The notes: generated by a model from the sequence alone, not told the origin. Positions 18,769-27,578 are shown, counted from the first letter of the stretch. The stretch is 64,000 nucleotides of DNA from Methylobacteriaceae bacterium (GCA_947444195.1 CANEZL010000005.1:62001-126000); one strand, 5' to 3'. Made by a program: numbers and translations.

Positions 18769-19719
18769 ATGCGGACCCCTTCTCCATCGGCGCTGCCGCG
18801 CCTCGCCGCAGGCATCATGTTCGCAATCGCCCTCGGCACGGCCTCGGCCGTCCAAGCGCGTCCGGACGCGTCGGACGGCGAGCGCAAGGGCGCCGAGCCC
18901 GACAAGCTCGACACCGAGAACCTGTTCGGCTTCACCGAGGGCACCGACACCGGCAAGAAGGGCGAGCAGGAAGTCCTGGTCGACACCGTCGGACGGTTCG
19001 GCAAGCGCCGCGACGGCCCCGGACGCTCGGGCTACGGCGCGGCCCAGCCCATCGTCAGCTACCAGTACGACCCGACCGACGACTTCAGCATCGAGCCCGG
19101 CCTTTGGTTCGACGCGCGCGACAGCCGCAACGTCGCCGGCGTGCCCGACAAGTCCTTCGGCACCTTCAATGGCGGTTCGCTGGAGCTGAAGTACCAGTTC
19201 TTCAAGCGCACCGACGCGCGGCCGTACAGCCTCGCCGTGCAGGCGGAACCGCAGTACGTCCGCATCACGCCCATCGAAGGCCAGGGCGCCGATGTGTTCA
19301 GCGTCGAGACCCGCCTCATCGCCGACGCGCGGCTCGTCCCTGACCGGCTCTGGGCGGGCTTCAACCTGATCTACGACCCGCAGGTCGCGCGCCTGAAGGG
19401 CTCGGGCGAGGTCGACCGGTCCTCGACGCTGTCGGTCTCGGGCACGCTGATGGCGAAGGTCGCAGGCGACCTCTATCTCGGTCCCGAGGCCCGGTACATG
19501 CGCGCCTACGAGGGCGCGTTCCTGAACCGCTTCGAGGGCCACGCCGTGTTCGTCGGCCCCGTGCTGCACTACCAGGTCATGGAGAAGGGCTTCCTCACCG
19601 TGGCCTACTCGACACAGGTGTCCGGGCACGACCGCGACCCGGACTTCGCGGACCGGGCGTTCAACCTCAACCAGTTCTCACGCCACAACCTGCGAGTACG
19701 CTTCGGCGTCGAGTTCTGA
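18769..19719 (+). CDS. Exported outer-membrane-like beta-barrel protein
   Basis: A 316-residue secreted protein. A signal peptide is visible at residues 1-30 (RLAAGIMFAIALGTASAVQA). The mature part has a charged lead, then repeated short amphipathic beta strands ending in aromatic residues (PIVSYQYDPTDDFSIEPGLW, LELKYQFFKR, LSVSGTLMAKV, HNLRVRFGVEF). The C-terminal Phe and the preceding alternating strand fit an outer membrane barrel insertion signal. I do not recognise a named family. The open frame extends 28 codons upstream, but the start MRTPSPSALP gives a standard signal peptide. Function unknown. Confidence 0.7.
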   Translation: MRTPSPSALPRLAAGIMFAIALGTASAVQARPDASDGERKGAEPDKLDTENLFGFTEGTDTGKKGEQEVLVDTVGRFGKRRDGPGRSGYGAAQPIVSYQYDPTDDFSIEPGLWFDARDSRNVAGVPDKSFGTFNGGSLELKYQFFKRTDARPYSLAVQAEPQYVRITPIEGQGADVFSVETRLIADARLVPDRLWAGFNLIYDPQVARLKGSGEVDRSSTLSVSGTLMAKVAGDLYLGPEARYMRAYEGAFLNRFEGHAVFVGPVLHYQVMEKGFLTVAYSTQVSGHDRDPDFADRAFNLNQFSRHNLRVRFGVEF

Positions 19720-19803
19720 GGCGGCCGCCCGGCCCGCTGCCCGCGCCCGACGGAAGCCCGGTCGCCCGGGCCGGTCTCGTCCGCTGCGCGGTGCGATGTC
19801 CGC

Positions 19804-20298
19804 TCAGGCCGCGACCTGCTCCAGGGCCTCGGCGAGCTTGCTGGCGAAGGCGTCGCCCTTGTAGATCTCTGAGACCGCCTGCTTGAGCTTCTGCTCGTCC
19901 TCGGTGCGCCCGAGCGCCTTCGCATAGGCCGCCGCCGAGCCGAAGCCGGCCAGTCCGTAGTGCGACATGCGCTGGTACTGGGCGATGATCACGACGTCGC
20001 GCAGCTTGCCGTCGCTCGGCGCCTCCTTGATACCGTGCTTCTTGGCCTCGGTGACCAAGCCTTCCATGCCCTTGCAGTGCTCGGGCTCGGCCTCGCCGCC
20101 GTTCTGCTGGATCAGGCCCTTGAGGATGTCGGTGTGCTTCTGGATGCCGCCGACAGAGTGTTCGAGCATCTGCTTGAGCTTAGCGTCGCTGGCGTGGCCG
20201 CTCAGCTCCTTGACGGTCCGGATCATCTGGTCGTTGGCCGACCAAAGGTCCTTCATCTCGTCGAGATAGACGTCCTTTAGACTGTTGGGTGCTGACAT
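19804..20298 (-). CDS. YciE/YciF-type ferritin-like protein (DUF892)
   Basis: A 164-residue, all-helical DUF892 protein. Family features include LKDVYLDEMKDLWSANDQM at the N-terminus and repeated metal-ligand-like Glu/His positions (HTDIL, EPEHCKGMEGLV, RMSHYGLAGF). Members have ferritin-like four-helix folds with a possible di-iron site and are induced by stress. An EcfG-like promoter (GGAAC-N16-TGTT, minus strand) lies about 30-55 bases upstream, consistent with control by the general stress sigma factor. The Lys-rich 45-mer gene and the DUF3597 gene follow the same pattern on this strand, forming a small stress cluster. Confidence 0.88.
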   Translation of the reverse strand: MSAPNSLKDVYLDEMKDLWSANDQMIRTVKELSGHASDAKLKQMLEHSVGGIQKHTDILKGLIQQNGGEAEPEHCKGMEGLVTEAKKHGIKEAPSDGKLRDVVIIAQYQRMSHYGLAGFGSAAAYAKALGRTEDEQKLKQAVSEIYKGDAFASKLAEALEQVAA

Positions 20299-20328
20299 CG
20301 GCGGCTCCTGAAGGTCTGCTTCTCTGCC

Positions 20329-20353
20329 AACACGACCCCGTTCGCGATGTTCC
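20329..20353 (-). promoter_or_regulatory. EcfG-like promoter upstream of the DUF892 gene
   Basis: Read on the minus strand: GGAAC (20353-20349), 16-base spacer, TGTT (20332-20329). The EcfG consensus in alphaproteobacteria is GGAAC-N16/17-CGTT, so there is one mismatch in the -10 element. It lies 31 bases before the start codon. Confidence 0.5.
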
Positions 20354-20496
20354 TGGCCGCGGCACGGCGCCCGGCCGGCGGAAGAGGTCCCGTCCTCCTA
20401 CCTGTCTCCCGCCTCCGGCGCGGTGGTCCGCGACAGGGGACGTGGACCACGCGGTGGCCGGCAAGCCGGCAGCGGCCTCGACCCCGCTCGGGGCAC

Positions 20497-20634
20497 CTAC
20501 TTGATCTTGCCGCCCTTCTTGCCGAGTTCGGCTTGGGCCGAGGAGGACGTGCGCGGGTTCGACTTGCCCTCGTGGCTCGCCTTGGCGTTGGCCTTCTTCG
20601 CCGTCGCGCTGCCGTGGCCCTTCTTCTCGGTCAT
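20497..20634 (-). CDS. Small Lys/Ser/Ala-rich protein (45 residues)
   Basis: A short gene encoding a 45-residue basic protein: MTEKKGHGSATAKKANAKAS, then HEGKSNPRTSSSAQAELGKK and GGKIK. A strong ribosome binding site (GAGGAG, seven bases from the ATG) supports it being expressed. The sequence is of low complexity and probably disordered, with about eleven lysines. It could be a nucleic-acid-binding or desiccation-type stress protein, which is inference from composition. It sits between the DUF892 and DUF3597 genes, all on the minus strand, in a stress-protein neighbourhood. I do not recognise a named family. Confidence 0.7.
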   Translation of the reverse strand: MTEKKGHGSATAKKANAKASHEGKSNPRTSSSAQAELGKKGGKIK

Positions 20635-20707
20635 GGTCGTCTCCTCGGATAATGACCGGGAAGTCCCCGGCCACGTCGCGGTTCCGCGGGCAGGCTGCCT
20701 GTGGTAT

Positions 20708-21178
20708 TCACGCGTGCTTCAGGTCGTCCGGGACCTTGCCGCCGTTCTCGGCGAGCTTCTGCACGACCTGCTTGTGCAGCCAGACGTTCATGGAGGCCGA
20801 GTCATCCTTGTCGCCCGTGTAGTGCAGCTCGTCGGCGAGTTGCTTGCGGGCCTGCAGGCTGCTGTCGAGGTCGAGCAGCTTCATGAGGTCGACGATGGAC
20901 CGCTTGTAGTCGAGCTCCTGCCCCTTCCGGGCGGCGAGGTCGGCCAGCACCTGGCCCACGTCCACGTTCGCCTGTCCGGCGCCGGCAGGGCCTGCGGCCA
21001 CGGGGGACGGCGCCCCGCTCATCGAGGGCGCCGCGGCGCCGCTCGCCGAGCCCGCCTGCCCGTCCTGGCCCTGCGCCGCGGCCGACACGCTCGGCGTCTC
21101 CGAGGCGTGCGGGGTCGCCGCATGGGCGCTCGCGCCGCCGCCGAAGATCTTTGACATGATCGACCCGAAGATGCTCAT
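20708..21178 (-). CDS. DUF3597 domain protein
   Basis: A 156-residue protein. It opens with the family signature MSIFGSIMSKIFG, has a disordered Ala/Pro/Ser-rich linker to about residue 75, and ends in the conserved helical domain (VDVGQVLADLAARKGQELDY, IVDLMKLLDLDSSLQARKQLA, WLHKQVVQKLAENGGKVP). The function of DUF3597 is unknown; some members resemble small peptidoglycan- or stress-associated domains. The start was taken at 21178 because of the GGAGG sequence just upstream and the family N-terminus. A well-formed EcfG promoter precedes it (21225-21250). Confidence 0.85.
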   Translation of the reverse strand: MSIFGSIMSKIFGGGASAHAATPHASETPSVSAAAQGQDGQAGSASGAAAPSMSGAPSPVAAGPAGAGQANVDVGQVLADLAARKGQELDYKRSIVDLMKLLDLDSSLQARKQLADELHYTGDKDDSASMNVWLHKQVVQKLAENGGKVPDDLKHA

Positions 21179-21224
21179 TCCGTCCTCCGCACTCGTGGGG
21201 TCCCGAAGGACCGGCGCACCCGAC

Positions 21225-21250
21225 AACGAAGCGATTCCATCCGGCGTTCC
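21225..21250 (-). promoter_or_regulatory. EcfG-type promoter upstream of the DUF3597 gene
   Basis: Minus strand: GGAAC (21250-21246), 17-base spacer, CGTT (21228-21225). Both elements match the EcfG consensus exactly and the spacing is within the accepted range. It lies 47 bases from the start codon at 21178. Confidence 0.65.
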
Positions 21251-21265
21251 CGTATCGCGCCTGGT

Positions 21266-23101
21266 CTAGGGACCGGCCGCGGCGGGAAGCGCCCGGGCAT
21301 CCGCGCCGGACGAGGCGTACCTTTCGGGTGCCGAGAACAGGACCAACCGGTCGCCCTGCTCCAGCTCGCCGAGCTCGTGCTCCGGCGACGGGAAGGCGAG
21401 GCCGCCACCGGGCCGGACGACCAGCAGGCAATCGGAGGTCCGGATTTCGCCGGTCCCGGCCGGCGCCACGGCGAAGCGCCATCCTGCGGCGTGGCGCGCG
21501 GCGAGTGTCTCGAAGTCCAGGCCGCCATCGCCCAGGACCTTCCCGCGCAGGTCCCGGCTCACGCCCGTGTCGACGTGCAGGAGGTGGTCGGCCGAAGGCG
21601 CGACCTGGTAGACCCGCTCGCGCCCGAGCTCCGGAGCGAGGCGTGTGCAGACCAGCGCGTTGTAGAGCTCGTCCCGGGTCGCCGCGAGCAGGTGGTCCGG
21701 CGGCTGGTCGGCCAAGCCCTCCTCGGCGTGGCGCGAGAGGAGTTCGGCCTGCAGCGTCGGCACGCCTGCGGCCCGGGCTTCCCGCAAGGCTCCGGGATAG
21801 GTGTCGACCAGCAGGACCGGCACCCCTTCGCGATGCAGCGTCAGGGCGAGCTCGCTCGACCAGGGCGAGGCGCCCACGACGGCGAGCCGCTCCGCGTCGC
21901 CGGCGACCGAGAGGCCGAGCCGACGCGCCAGGGGGGCGAGCGAGAAGCCGTGGGCGAGCACGGTCGCCACGATGACGGCGAACACCGTCGGCTGGATCAG
22001 GTCGCCGCCGGCGTACCCCGCCTCGGTCAGCCTCGGACCCGCCAAGCCCGCCACGGCGGCCGCCACGATGCCGCGCGGGCCGATCCAGCCGACGAACATG
22101 CGCTCGCGTCGGCTCATGTCGCTGCGCCACGTCGCGAGCCAGGTCGCGGCGGGCCGCACCAGGAACAGCGTCGCGGCCGTCAGCGCCAGGATGGGCAGGG
22201 AGAGCTTGCCCAGGACCGCGGGGTCGAGGTCGGCGGTGAGCACCACGAACAGGCAGGAGACCAGCAGGACGACGAGCGCCTCCTTGAACCGGCGCAGCTC
22301 CGCGATGCCGGGCACGTGGAGGTTGGCGAGCGCGACGCCGAACACGGTCGCGCCGATCAGGCCGGCCTCGTGCATCAGCAGGTTCGGGAGCACGTAGGCG
22401 ATGAGCGCGAGCGCGAGAAGCAGGGGCGTCTTCAGCGTCTCGGGCACGAGGTCCCGGCGAAACGCCCAGGAGACCAGGAAGGCCGAGCCGATCCCGAGGA
22501 ATGCGGCAGACGCCGCGCCCCCCGCCAAGTGCACCGCCAACTCGGCGACGGCGGGCTGGCCGGGGCGGTCGCCCGAGCCCACCAGGATCTCGATGACGAT
22601 TGCGGTCAGGATCGCCCCGACCGGGTCATTGGCGATGGCCTCCCATTTCAGGAACGAGCCCGCCCGCCGCTCCAGCCGCGTGTGACGCAGGAGGGGCAGG
22701 ATGACCGTCGGGCCCGTCACGACCAGGATGGCGCCGAACACCGCCGAAGGCCCCCAGGGCATGCCGCCGATGAGGTGCGCGGCGAGCGTGCCCAGCGCGA
22801 AGTTGATGGGCAGCGCGATGGCCGTGAGGCGCAGCACGCCCGCACCGGCGGCCCGGAGTTCGCGGAAGTCCAGCGCGAGACCGCCCTCGAACACCACGAT
22901 GGCGACCGCTAGGCCGATGAGCGGGCGAAGGTTGGGCCCGAAGGCCCGCGACGGGTGGAGCAGGCCGAGGACCGGACCGACCAGGAACCCGAGTCCGAGC
23001 AGGAGGACGATGGCCGGGATGCGCAGGCGCGCCGCGAGCACCTGGGCGGCGACGCCCCCGCCGACGACGCACAGGACCGCCATCGCGACATCTTCTTCCA
23101 T
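21266..23101 (-). CDS. CPA-type sodium/proton antiporter with C-terminal TrkA-like domain
   Basis: A 611-residue membrane protein. The first 400 residues form about 12 transmembrane segments of the cation:proton antiporter fold, with VFEGGLALDFREL and the ion-binding region ILVVTGPTVILPLLR followed by EAIANDPVGAIL, whose N-D pair is typical of CPA1-type exchangers. After residue 420 there is a Rossmann-like TrkA_N segment (LAVVGASPWSSELALTLHRE) and a C-terminal TrkA_C-like part, so activity is probably gated by a nucleotide or second messenger. It likely exports Na+ or K+ in exchange for protons. The start MEEDVAM at 23101 is preferred; the open frame continues upstream. The PAS-HWE kinase gene is divergent. 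Confidence 0.88.
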   Translation of the reverse strand: MEEDVAMAVLCVVGGGVAAQVLAARLRIPAIVLLLGLGFLVGPVLGLLHPSRAFGPNLRPLIGLAVAIVVFEGGLALDFRELRAAGAGVLRLTAIALPINFALGTLAAHLIGGMPWGPSAVFGAILVVTGPTVILPLLRHTRLERRAGSFLKWEAIANDPVGAILTAIVIEILVGSGDRPGQPAVAELAVHLAGGAASAAFLGIGSAFLVSWAFRRDLVPETLKTPLLLALALIAYVLPNLLMHEAGLIGATVFGVALANLHVPGIAELRRFKEALVVLLVSCLFVVLTADLDPAVLGKLSLPILALTAATLFLVRPAATWLATWRSDMSRRERMFVGWIGPRGIVAAAVAGLAGPRLTEAGYAGGDLIQPTVFAVIVATVLAHGFSLAPLARRLGLSVAGDAERLAVVGASPWSSELALTLHREGVPVLLVDTYPGALREARAAGVPTLQAELLSRHAEEGLADQPPDHLLAATRDELYNALVCTRLAPELGRERVYQVAPSADHLLHVDTGVSRDLRGKVLGDGGLDFETLAARHAAGWRFAVAPAGTGEIRTSDCLLVVRPGGGLAFPSPEHELGELEQGDRLVLFSAPERYASSGADARALPAAAGP

Positions 23102-23258
23102 ACGCAACGCTCCGCGAAGCCGCAGCGACATGCCGGCGCCGGACAACGCGCCGGGTGGCGAAGGGTCCCGCCGACCCGTCCGTCGGCGCCGGCAACCGAC
23201 GAGCCCGCCGCAGGTTGGTCGGCAGGCTCGCGGGCACGGGGGCGGAAGGAGGAAGGAC

Positions 23259-24266
23259 GTGGCGGACGTGGACGAAGCGAGGACGCCTCCGCCCGACCCG
23301 GAGGTGTTCAAGGCCGCGGTCGAGGCGGCCGGCGAGGCCATCCTCATCACCTCCGCCGAGCTCGACGAGCCGGGCCCGCGCATTGAATACGCGAACCCGG
23401 CCTTCACCCGCATGACCGGCTACGCGGCGCACGAGGTCCTGGGGCGTTCGCCGCGCCTGCTTCAGGGCCCCCGGACGGACCGGGCCGTGCTGGACCGCCT
23501 GCGCGCCTGCCTCGAAGCCGGCGAGTTCGCCCAGGGCGAGGCGTTGAACTACCGCAAGGACGGTACGACCTACGTGGTCGAGTGGCTGATCACCCCGGTA
23601 CGGGACGCCGACGGCCGGATCACGCGCTGGGTGTCGGCGCAGCGCGACATCACCGAGCGGCGCGCGGCCGAGGACCGCCAGAACCTGCTGGTGCGCGAGC
23701 TCCACCACCGGGTGAAGAACACGCTCGCCACCGTGCAGGCCGTGCTCAACGCCAGCCTTCGCTCCTCGCTCGGCCTCGCGGAATTCCGGCAGGCGTTCAC
23801 CGGGCGCATCGCCTCGCTGGCCAAGACCCACGCGCTGATCACCGAGGACCGGGTCCAGGCGGTGTCCTTCGAGCATCTCGTGTCGGCCGAGCTCAAGGCC
23901 TACGACGAACCGGGACGCAAGCGGGTGACCGTCGATGGTCCACAAGTCCTGCTCGCCTCGGAGCTGGCCGTCCCGGTCGGCATGGCGCTGCACGAGTTGG
24001 CCACGAACGCGATCCGCCACGGTGCCCTCGCCGACCCGGACGGGCGAGTGGAGGTGACCTGGTTGCTCGCCGACGCCCCTGACGGGCGGGTGCTGCGCTG
24101 GACCTGGAACGAGCATGACGGGCCGCCCGTCGAGTTGCCGACGCGCGAAGGCTTCGGCTCGCAACTGCTCAACCGGGTCCTCACGCTGCAGGTCGGCGCC
24201 GAGGTCGCCATCGCCTTCGACCCGGACGGCTTGCGGGTCACCGTGGACGTCCCCCTGCCGGAGTGA
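23259..24266 (+). CDS. PAS (LOV-like) HWE-family histidine kinase
   Basis: A 335-residue soluble kinase starting at GTG 23259 behind GGAGGAAGG. The PAS domain (residues about 15-135) has the architecture of a LOV domain (YANPAFTRMTGYAAHEVLGR, then LLQGPRTD), but the photoactive Cys of the GRNCRFLQG motif is replaced (GRSPRLLQG). The HWE catalytic region follows: phosphoacceptor His150 in RELHHRVKN, N box LHELATNAIRHGAL, W-x-E in WTWNEHDGPPV, and EGFGSQLLNR as the G2-like lid. LOV-HWE kinases are usually blue-light sensors; this one should be blind to light through the normal adduct. It is transcribed divergently from the antiporter gene and convergently with the diguanylate cyclase gene. No response regulator is adjacent. 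Confidence 0.9.
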   Translation: MADVDEARTPPPDPEVFKAAVEAAGEAILITSAELDEPGPRIEYANPAFTRMTGYAAHEVLGRSPRLLQGPRTDRAVLDRLRACLEAGEFAQGEALNYRKDGTTYVVEWLITPVRDADGRITRWVSAQRDITERRAAEDRQNLLVRELHHRVKNTLATVQAVLNASLRSSLGLAEFRQAFTGRIASLAKTHALITEDRVQAVSFEHLVSAELKAYDEPGRKRVTVDGPQVLLASELAVPVGMALHELATNAIRHGALADPDGRVEVTWLLADAPDGRVLRWTWNEHDGPPVELPTREGFGSQLLNRVLTLQVGAEVAIAFDPDGLRVTVDVPLPE

Positions 24267-24311
24267 ACGGCAGGGGCGGCCCGGGCCGCCCCCGCGTCCG
24301 ACGCCGCCGGG

Positions 24312-25838
24312 TCAGGCGTTGACCACGCGGAGCGCCGCCGCCCGCGCGCCGGTCCCGCGGCTTCGACCGGCACGGCAGGTCCGGTTGCGACCGCCTTCCT
24401 TGGCCTCGTACAGCGCCGCGTCGGCCTGCCGGTAGAGCGCTTCCGCCGTCCCCGACGTGCCGGGTCCCACCGCCAGGCCGACGCTCACCGTGACGGCACC
24501 CGCCCCGGCCGACGGCACCGCCAGGGCGGCGACCGCCTCGTGCATCTTCCCGGCAACCCGGAGGGCGCCGTCCTCGTCGGTGTCCGGCAACAGGATGGCG
24601 AACTCCTCGCCGCCGACCCGCGCCGCGATGTCGTCCGGCCGGCGCACGCTCCCGGACAGGCATCGCGCAAGCCCCTTCAGAACCTCGTCGCCGACCGCGT
24701 GGCCGTACCGGTCGTTCCAGCGCTTGAAGTGGTCGACGTCGACGAGGAGCAGTGACAGCGGCTTGCCGGTCCGGCGGGCCCCCTCCCAGGCCTTCCCGAA
24801 GACCTCCTCGAAACGGCGCCGGTTGGCCAGGCCGGTCAGGGCGTCCGTCCGCGACTGGCGCGCGAGTTCGGCCTGCACGGCGGCGCGGCGGCGGAGCTCG
24901 CGCCCGAACAGCAGCGCCAGGGAGACGGTCAAGCCGCACAGCGCGAGTAGGACGGCGCCGATGACGGCGGCCTTCGCGCGCCAACCCGCCTCGATGTCGG
25001 CGGTCGCCAGGGCGACGTCGAGCACCAGCGGTAGGTCGCCGACCTGCGTGAAGGCATGGTGCCGCTCGACCCCGTCGCGCACCGAGGCGCCGACGAAGGT
25101 GCCGCCGCGCGCCGCCACGAAGCGCGCGAAGGTCGGGGAGCCGGCGATGCTCGCGCCGACGTCGGCCTCCGCGTACGGGTGGCGCATGAGGCGCGTGCCG
25201 TCGCGCAGGAAGAGGTTTATCGCGCCCCCGGGCCCGACGCCGAGCTGGTCGAACAGGCGCGAGAAGTAGCTCAGCTTGAGCGTGCCCAGCGCCACGCCGC
25301 CGAAGGAGCCGTCCGGCTTGTCGATGCGGCGGCTGAAGGGGAGCACGCGTTCGCCGGTCAGCCGGGAGACGATGGGTCGGCCGACGTGGAGGCCGAGGTC
25401 CGCCCGTTCCCGGTGGACCCGGAAGTAGTCCCGGTCGAGGTAGTTGCCCTTGCGGGGCGGCACGGCGCCGGAATCGGCCGCGATGTCGCCGCGCTCGTCG
25501 ATGACCAGCATCACTCCCATGTCGCGGGCCGTGGCGGCGCGGTCGAACAGCACCCGTTGGCGCATCTCGGGGTTGGCCGCGTCGAGGCCGGGCGTGCGCA
25601 GGTTGTCGACCACGGCCTGCAGGGAGAGGTCGATGATCTCGGCGTTGCGGGTGATGTCGCGCTCGATGACCTGCAGGAGGTTCTTCGAGGTCTGCTCGGC
25701 CCTGTCCCAGGCGTCGTGGCGGAGGTCGAGCAGCATCAGCGCGGACACGAGGAGCATGCCGACCGGGGCTAGGACCCCGAGAGCGATCCAGGTGGCGGCG
25801 GAGCGGGGCCGTCGCGCGGGCGGGCGCGTCAGGACCAT
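24312..25838 (-). CDS. Diguanylate cyclase with periplasmic Cache sensor
   Basis: A 508-residue membrane enzyme that makes cyclic di-GMP from two GTP. TM1 lies at about residues 15-37 and TM2 at about 285-310. Between them is a double-Cache-type periplasmic domain (YLDRDYFRVHRERADLGLHV, GRPIVSRLTGERVLPFSRRI), as in sensors of small organic acids or amino acids. The GGDEF domain is complete: DALTGLANRRRFEEV at its start, LLVDVDHFKRWNDRYGH, and the active site GGEEF at residues 409-413. No inhibitory-site RxxD is obvious five residues upstream of the motif (the segment reads DDIAARVGGEEF). It neighbours kinase genes but lies on its own transcript, and the chemoreceptor with a PilZ domain at 884 is a possible downstream user. 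Confidence 0.92.
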   Translation of the reverse strand: MVLTRPPARRPRSAATWIALGVLAPVGMLLVSALMLLDLRHDAWDRAEQTSKNLLQVIERDITRNAEIIDLSLQAVVDNLRTPGLDAANPEMRQRVLFDRAATARDMGVMLVIDERGDIAADSGAVPPRKGNYLDRDYFRVHRERADLGLHVGRPIVSRLTGERVLPFSRRIDKPDGSFGGVALGTLKLSYFSRLFDQLGVGPGGAINLFLRDGTRLMRHPYAEADVGASIAGSPTFARFVAARGGTFVGASVRDGVERHHAFTQVGDLPLVLDVALATADIEAGWRAKAAVIGAVLLALCGLTVSLALLFGRELRRRAAVQAELARQSRTDALTGLANRRRFEEVFGKAWEGARRTGKPLSLLLVDVDHFKRWNDRYGHAVGDEVLKGLARCLSGSVRRPDDIAARVGGEEFAILLPDTDEDGALRVAGKMHEAVAALAVPSAGAGAVTVSVGLAVGPGTSGTAEALYRQADAALYEAKEGGRNRTCRAGRSRGTGARAAALRVVNA

Positions 25839-26209
25839 CGGCGGGCTCTCCCAGGAATGGCGTTCGTTGCTTGGTTTCTAACGCCCGAACACCTTATGCG
25901 CGCTTGCGCCCGGACCTGTGCCTGGCCGCTTAACCGCGTGATGCCTAACGGCCGGTTTGCCCGTCGGGTAGGATCGCGGCCGTCCCGCGTATCGGACCGT
26001 GCATGCGCGTCATCGCTGCCCCGGCACCAGGCATACGCGCGCCTGGCCTGGGGAGGAAACAGACGCCGAGCCGGGGGGCCGGCTCGGCGCATTCCCAGGA
26101 CGGCCGCCGCCGAACCGGCGCACGCTCGACGCGGCGGGGCTCGGGCCGAGGCTTCTCGGTCCCGCGGCCTCGAAGGCCGGGGGCAACCCTGCGCGTCGGT
26201 CGGACCTTG
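25839..26209. other. Intergenic stretch, no feature recognised
   Basis: About 370 bases upstream of the diguanylate cyclase gene. It should contain that gene's promoter. No coding pattern on either strand convinced me. Confidence 0.4.
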
Positions 26210-26320
26210 TCAGCCGCAGCCATCCTCGGGGAGCGGGGCGACAGCGATCCGCACCTCGCCTCCGCCGTCGAGGTGGGCGTACTCGAACGCGTTGGTCACC
26301 AGCTCGTCGGCAGGGAGCCT
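26210..26320 (-). pseudogene. Fragment of a histidine kinase ATPase domain (N box)
   Basis: The last 35 codons of a minus-strand frame read LPADELVTNAFEYAHLDGGG, then EVRIAVAPLPEDGC and stop. The motif ELVTNAFEYAH is the N box of HisKA_2/HWE-type ATPase domains. Nothing before or after it continues the domain, so this is a short relic, probably of a stress-pathway kinase that once neighboured the NepR-like gene. Confidence 0.5.
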
Positions 26321-26376
26321 CGGGGCGCCCGCACGGACCCCGGGGATTAGGCAAAACGCGGCGGCGGCCTTCGGCC

Positions 26377-26622
26377 TCAGCGTTCGTCCTCGTTCCCGTG
26401 GACGCGGACATGCTCGGAAAGCCGGGCGGCCAGACGCTCCCAGTCCTCGGGTAGCGCCTCGCGCACGAGGTTGGCGTACACCTCCTCCAGACCGTTTCCG
26501 ACCCCGTGCAGGCAAGGGTCCTGGGTGGCCGAGCCCGGGCTCGGATGCCGCTGGTGGCACTGACGCAACGCTTCCCGTCCCAAGCCGGCACCTTCCCGCC
26601 GGCCCTGGCCGCGCGTTGACAT
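26377..26622 (-). CDS. NepR-like anti-sigma factor
   Basis: An 81-residue product whose C-terminal half matches the NepR pattern: GLEEVYANLVREALPEDWER followed by LAARL, comparable to the family's G-x-x-L-x-x-VY-x-x-(L/V)-E-x-(L/V)-P-x-x-W/F-x-x-L-x-x-L. NepR binds and holds the general-stress sigma factor EcfG until phosphorylated PhyR displaces it. The first 40 residues are basic and poorly conserved, as is common. No phyR or ecfG gene is adjacent; a relic of an HWE-type kinase is the only neighbour. It may be a secondary NepR paralogue tuning the EcfG promoters found elsewhere in this window. The start codon ATG at 26622 lacks a strong ribosome binding site. Confidence 0.6.
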   Translation of the reverse strand: MSTRGQGRREGAGLGREALRQCHQRHPSPGSATQDPCLHGVGNGLEEVYANLVREALPEDWERLAARLSEHVRVHGNEDER

Positions 26623-27057
26623 GGATTGGAGTGGTTCCCGTTAATGAGCCCGGATGTCTTTGGTTTCAGCGCGGCAATTCCACCGGGAGGAGCGGTCGGG
26701 GAACGGGGCCATGCCTCAGCGCTACCGGCGCCGGGCGGTGTCGGCGTCGCCGAGGTCGCGAGTTGGTCCTGCATCGCAAACGCCCTCACGCACTCGCGGC
26801 GGGTCGAGCCGAGCATGTCCTCGGCGACGAACTGGCCACGGCGGGCCGAGGCCGCCGCGGCCAGTCCGTTGGCGGCGGCGTTCGACGCGACGTGTCGGTT
26901 GCGGGCACCGCCATCACCGCCTGCAAGGTCTTCCTCATAGCCGGCACAGAGCGAGCAGCCCCGCAAGGCGTACCCATACTCGCAGGCAAGGGAGGACGGC
27001 CGGCAACGCGGCGGCCTCCCTCGCGTTGTCGGTGACGTCGATCTAACCGGAGTCCCC
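26623..27057. other. Intergenic stretch, no gene recognised
   Basis: About 435 bases between the NepR-like gene and the small phasin-like gene. Several overlapping frames are open on both strands, as expected at this GC content, but none shows a recognisable protein pattern or a start with a good ribosome binding site. Confidence 0.35.
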
Positions 27058-27303
27058 ATGCTGAACCCCGCCTATGCCGCGTTCTTGCTCGCCGTCGAGG
27101 CACAGAGGGTTATCGAGTTGCGGCTTGTGCGGATCGCCTGGGGCGGAGCGGAGGCGCAGGCCGAGATCGTCTCGATGGTCGGCGAGAAGGTCGTGGCCGC
27201 GATGGAGGCCGCCAACACCCTGATGGCCGGCGGGTCGCACGACCAAGTCGTGGCGCGCTACCGCGAGCTTGTCGCCGCCAACGCACGCCGGCTCACCGCC
27301 TGA
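27058..27303 (+). CDS. Small phasin-like protein of unknown function
   Basis: An 81-residue helical protein: MLNPAYAAFLLAVEAQRVIE, then MVGEKVVAAMEAANTLMAGG, then VVARYRELVAANARRLTA. The alternation of VEAQRVIELRL and VGEKVVAAMEAA is reminiscent of phasin-type amphipathic helices and of small conserved proteins in Methylobacterium. There is a plausible ribosome binding site (CCGGAG) before the ATG. It stands alone. A role in granule or stress biology would be inference; no catalytic motif is visible. Confidence 0.6.
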   Translation: MLNPAYAAFLLAVEAQRVIELRLVRIAWGGAEAQAEIVSMVGEKVVAAMEAANTLMAGGSHDQVVARYRELVAANARRLTA

Positions 27304-27578
27304 ATCCCGCGCAACGTTGCCCCTATCGGCTCACGCCATAGTCCTCGACAAGCCGAACCGGCGATCCGCCTTCGCGGCTACCTTCGAGACGCCGGCGGTC
27401 GGTGGAGGGGCGTCGGCTGCCATCGACGCCGGAACGCTTGGCGGACGTGTCTCAGACTGCCGGGCGCCCTCCGGGTCGATGCCCCGCCCAGGATGCCCTC
27501 GTCCGCATTAACGTTGCGGACCCGTGTCGGTGGCACGCATAAGGAGCCGAACCGAGACGAATAGTCGACGCGCCGACG

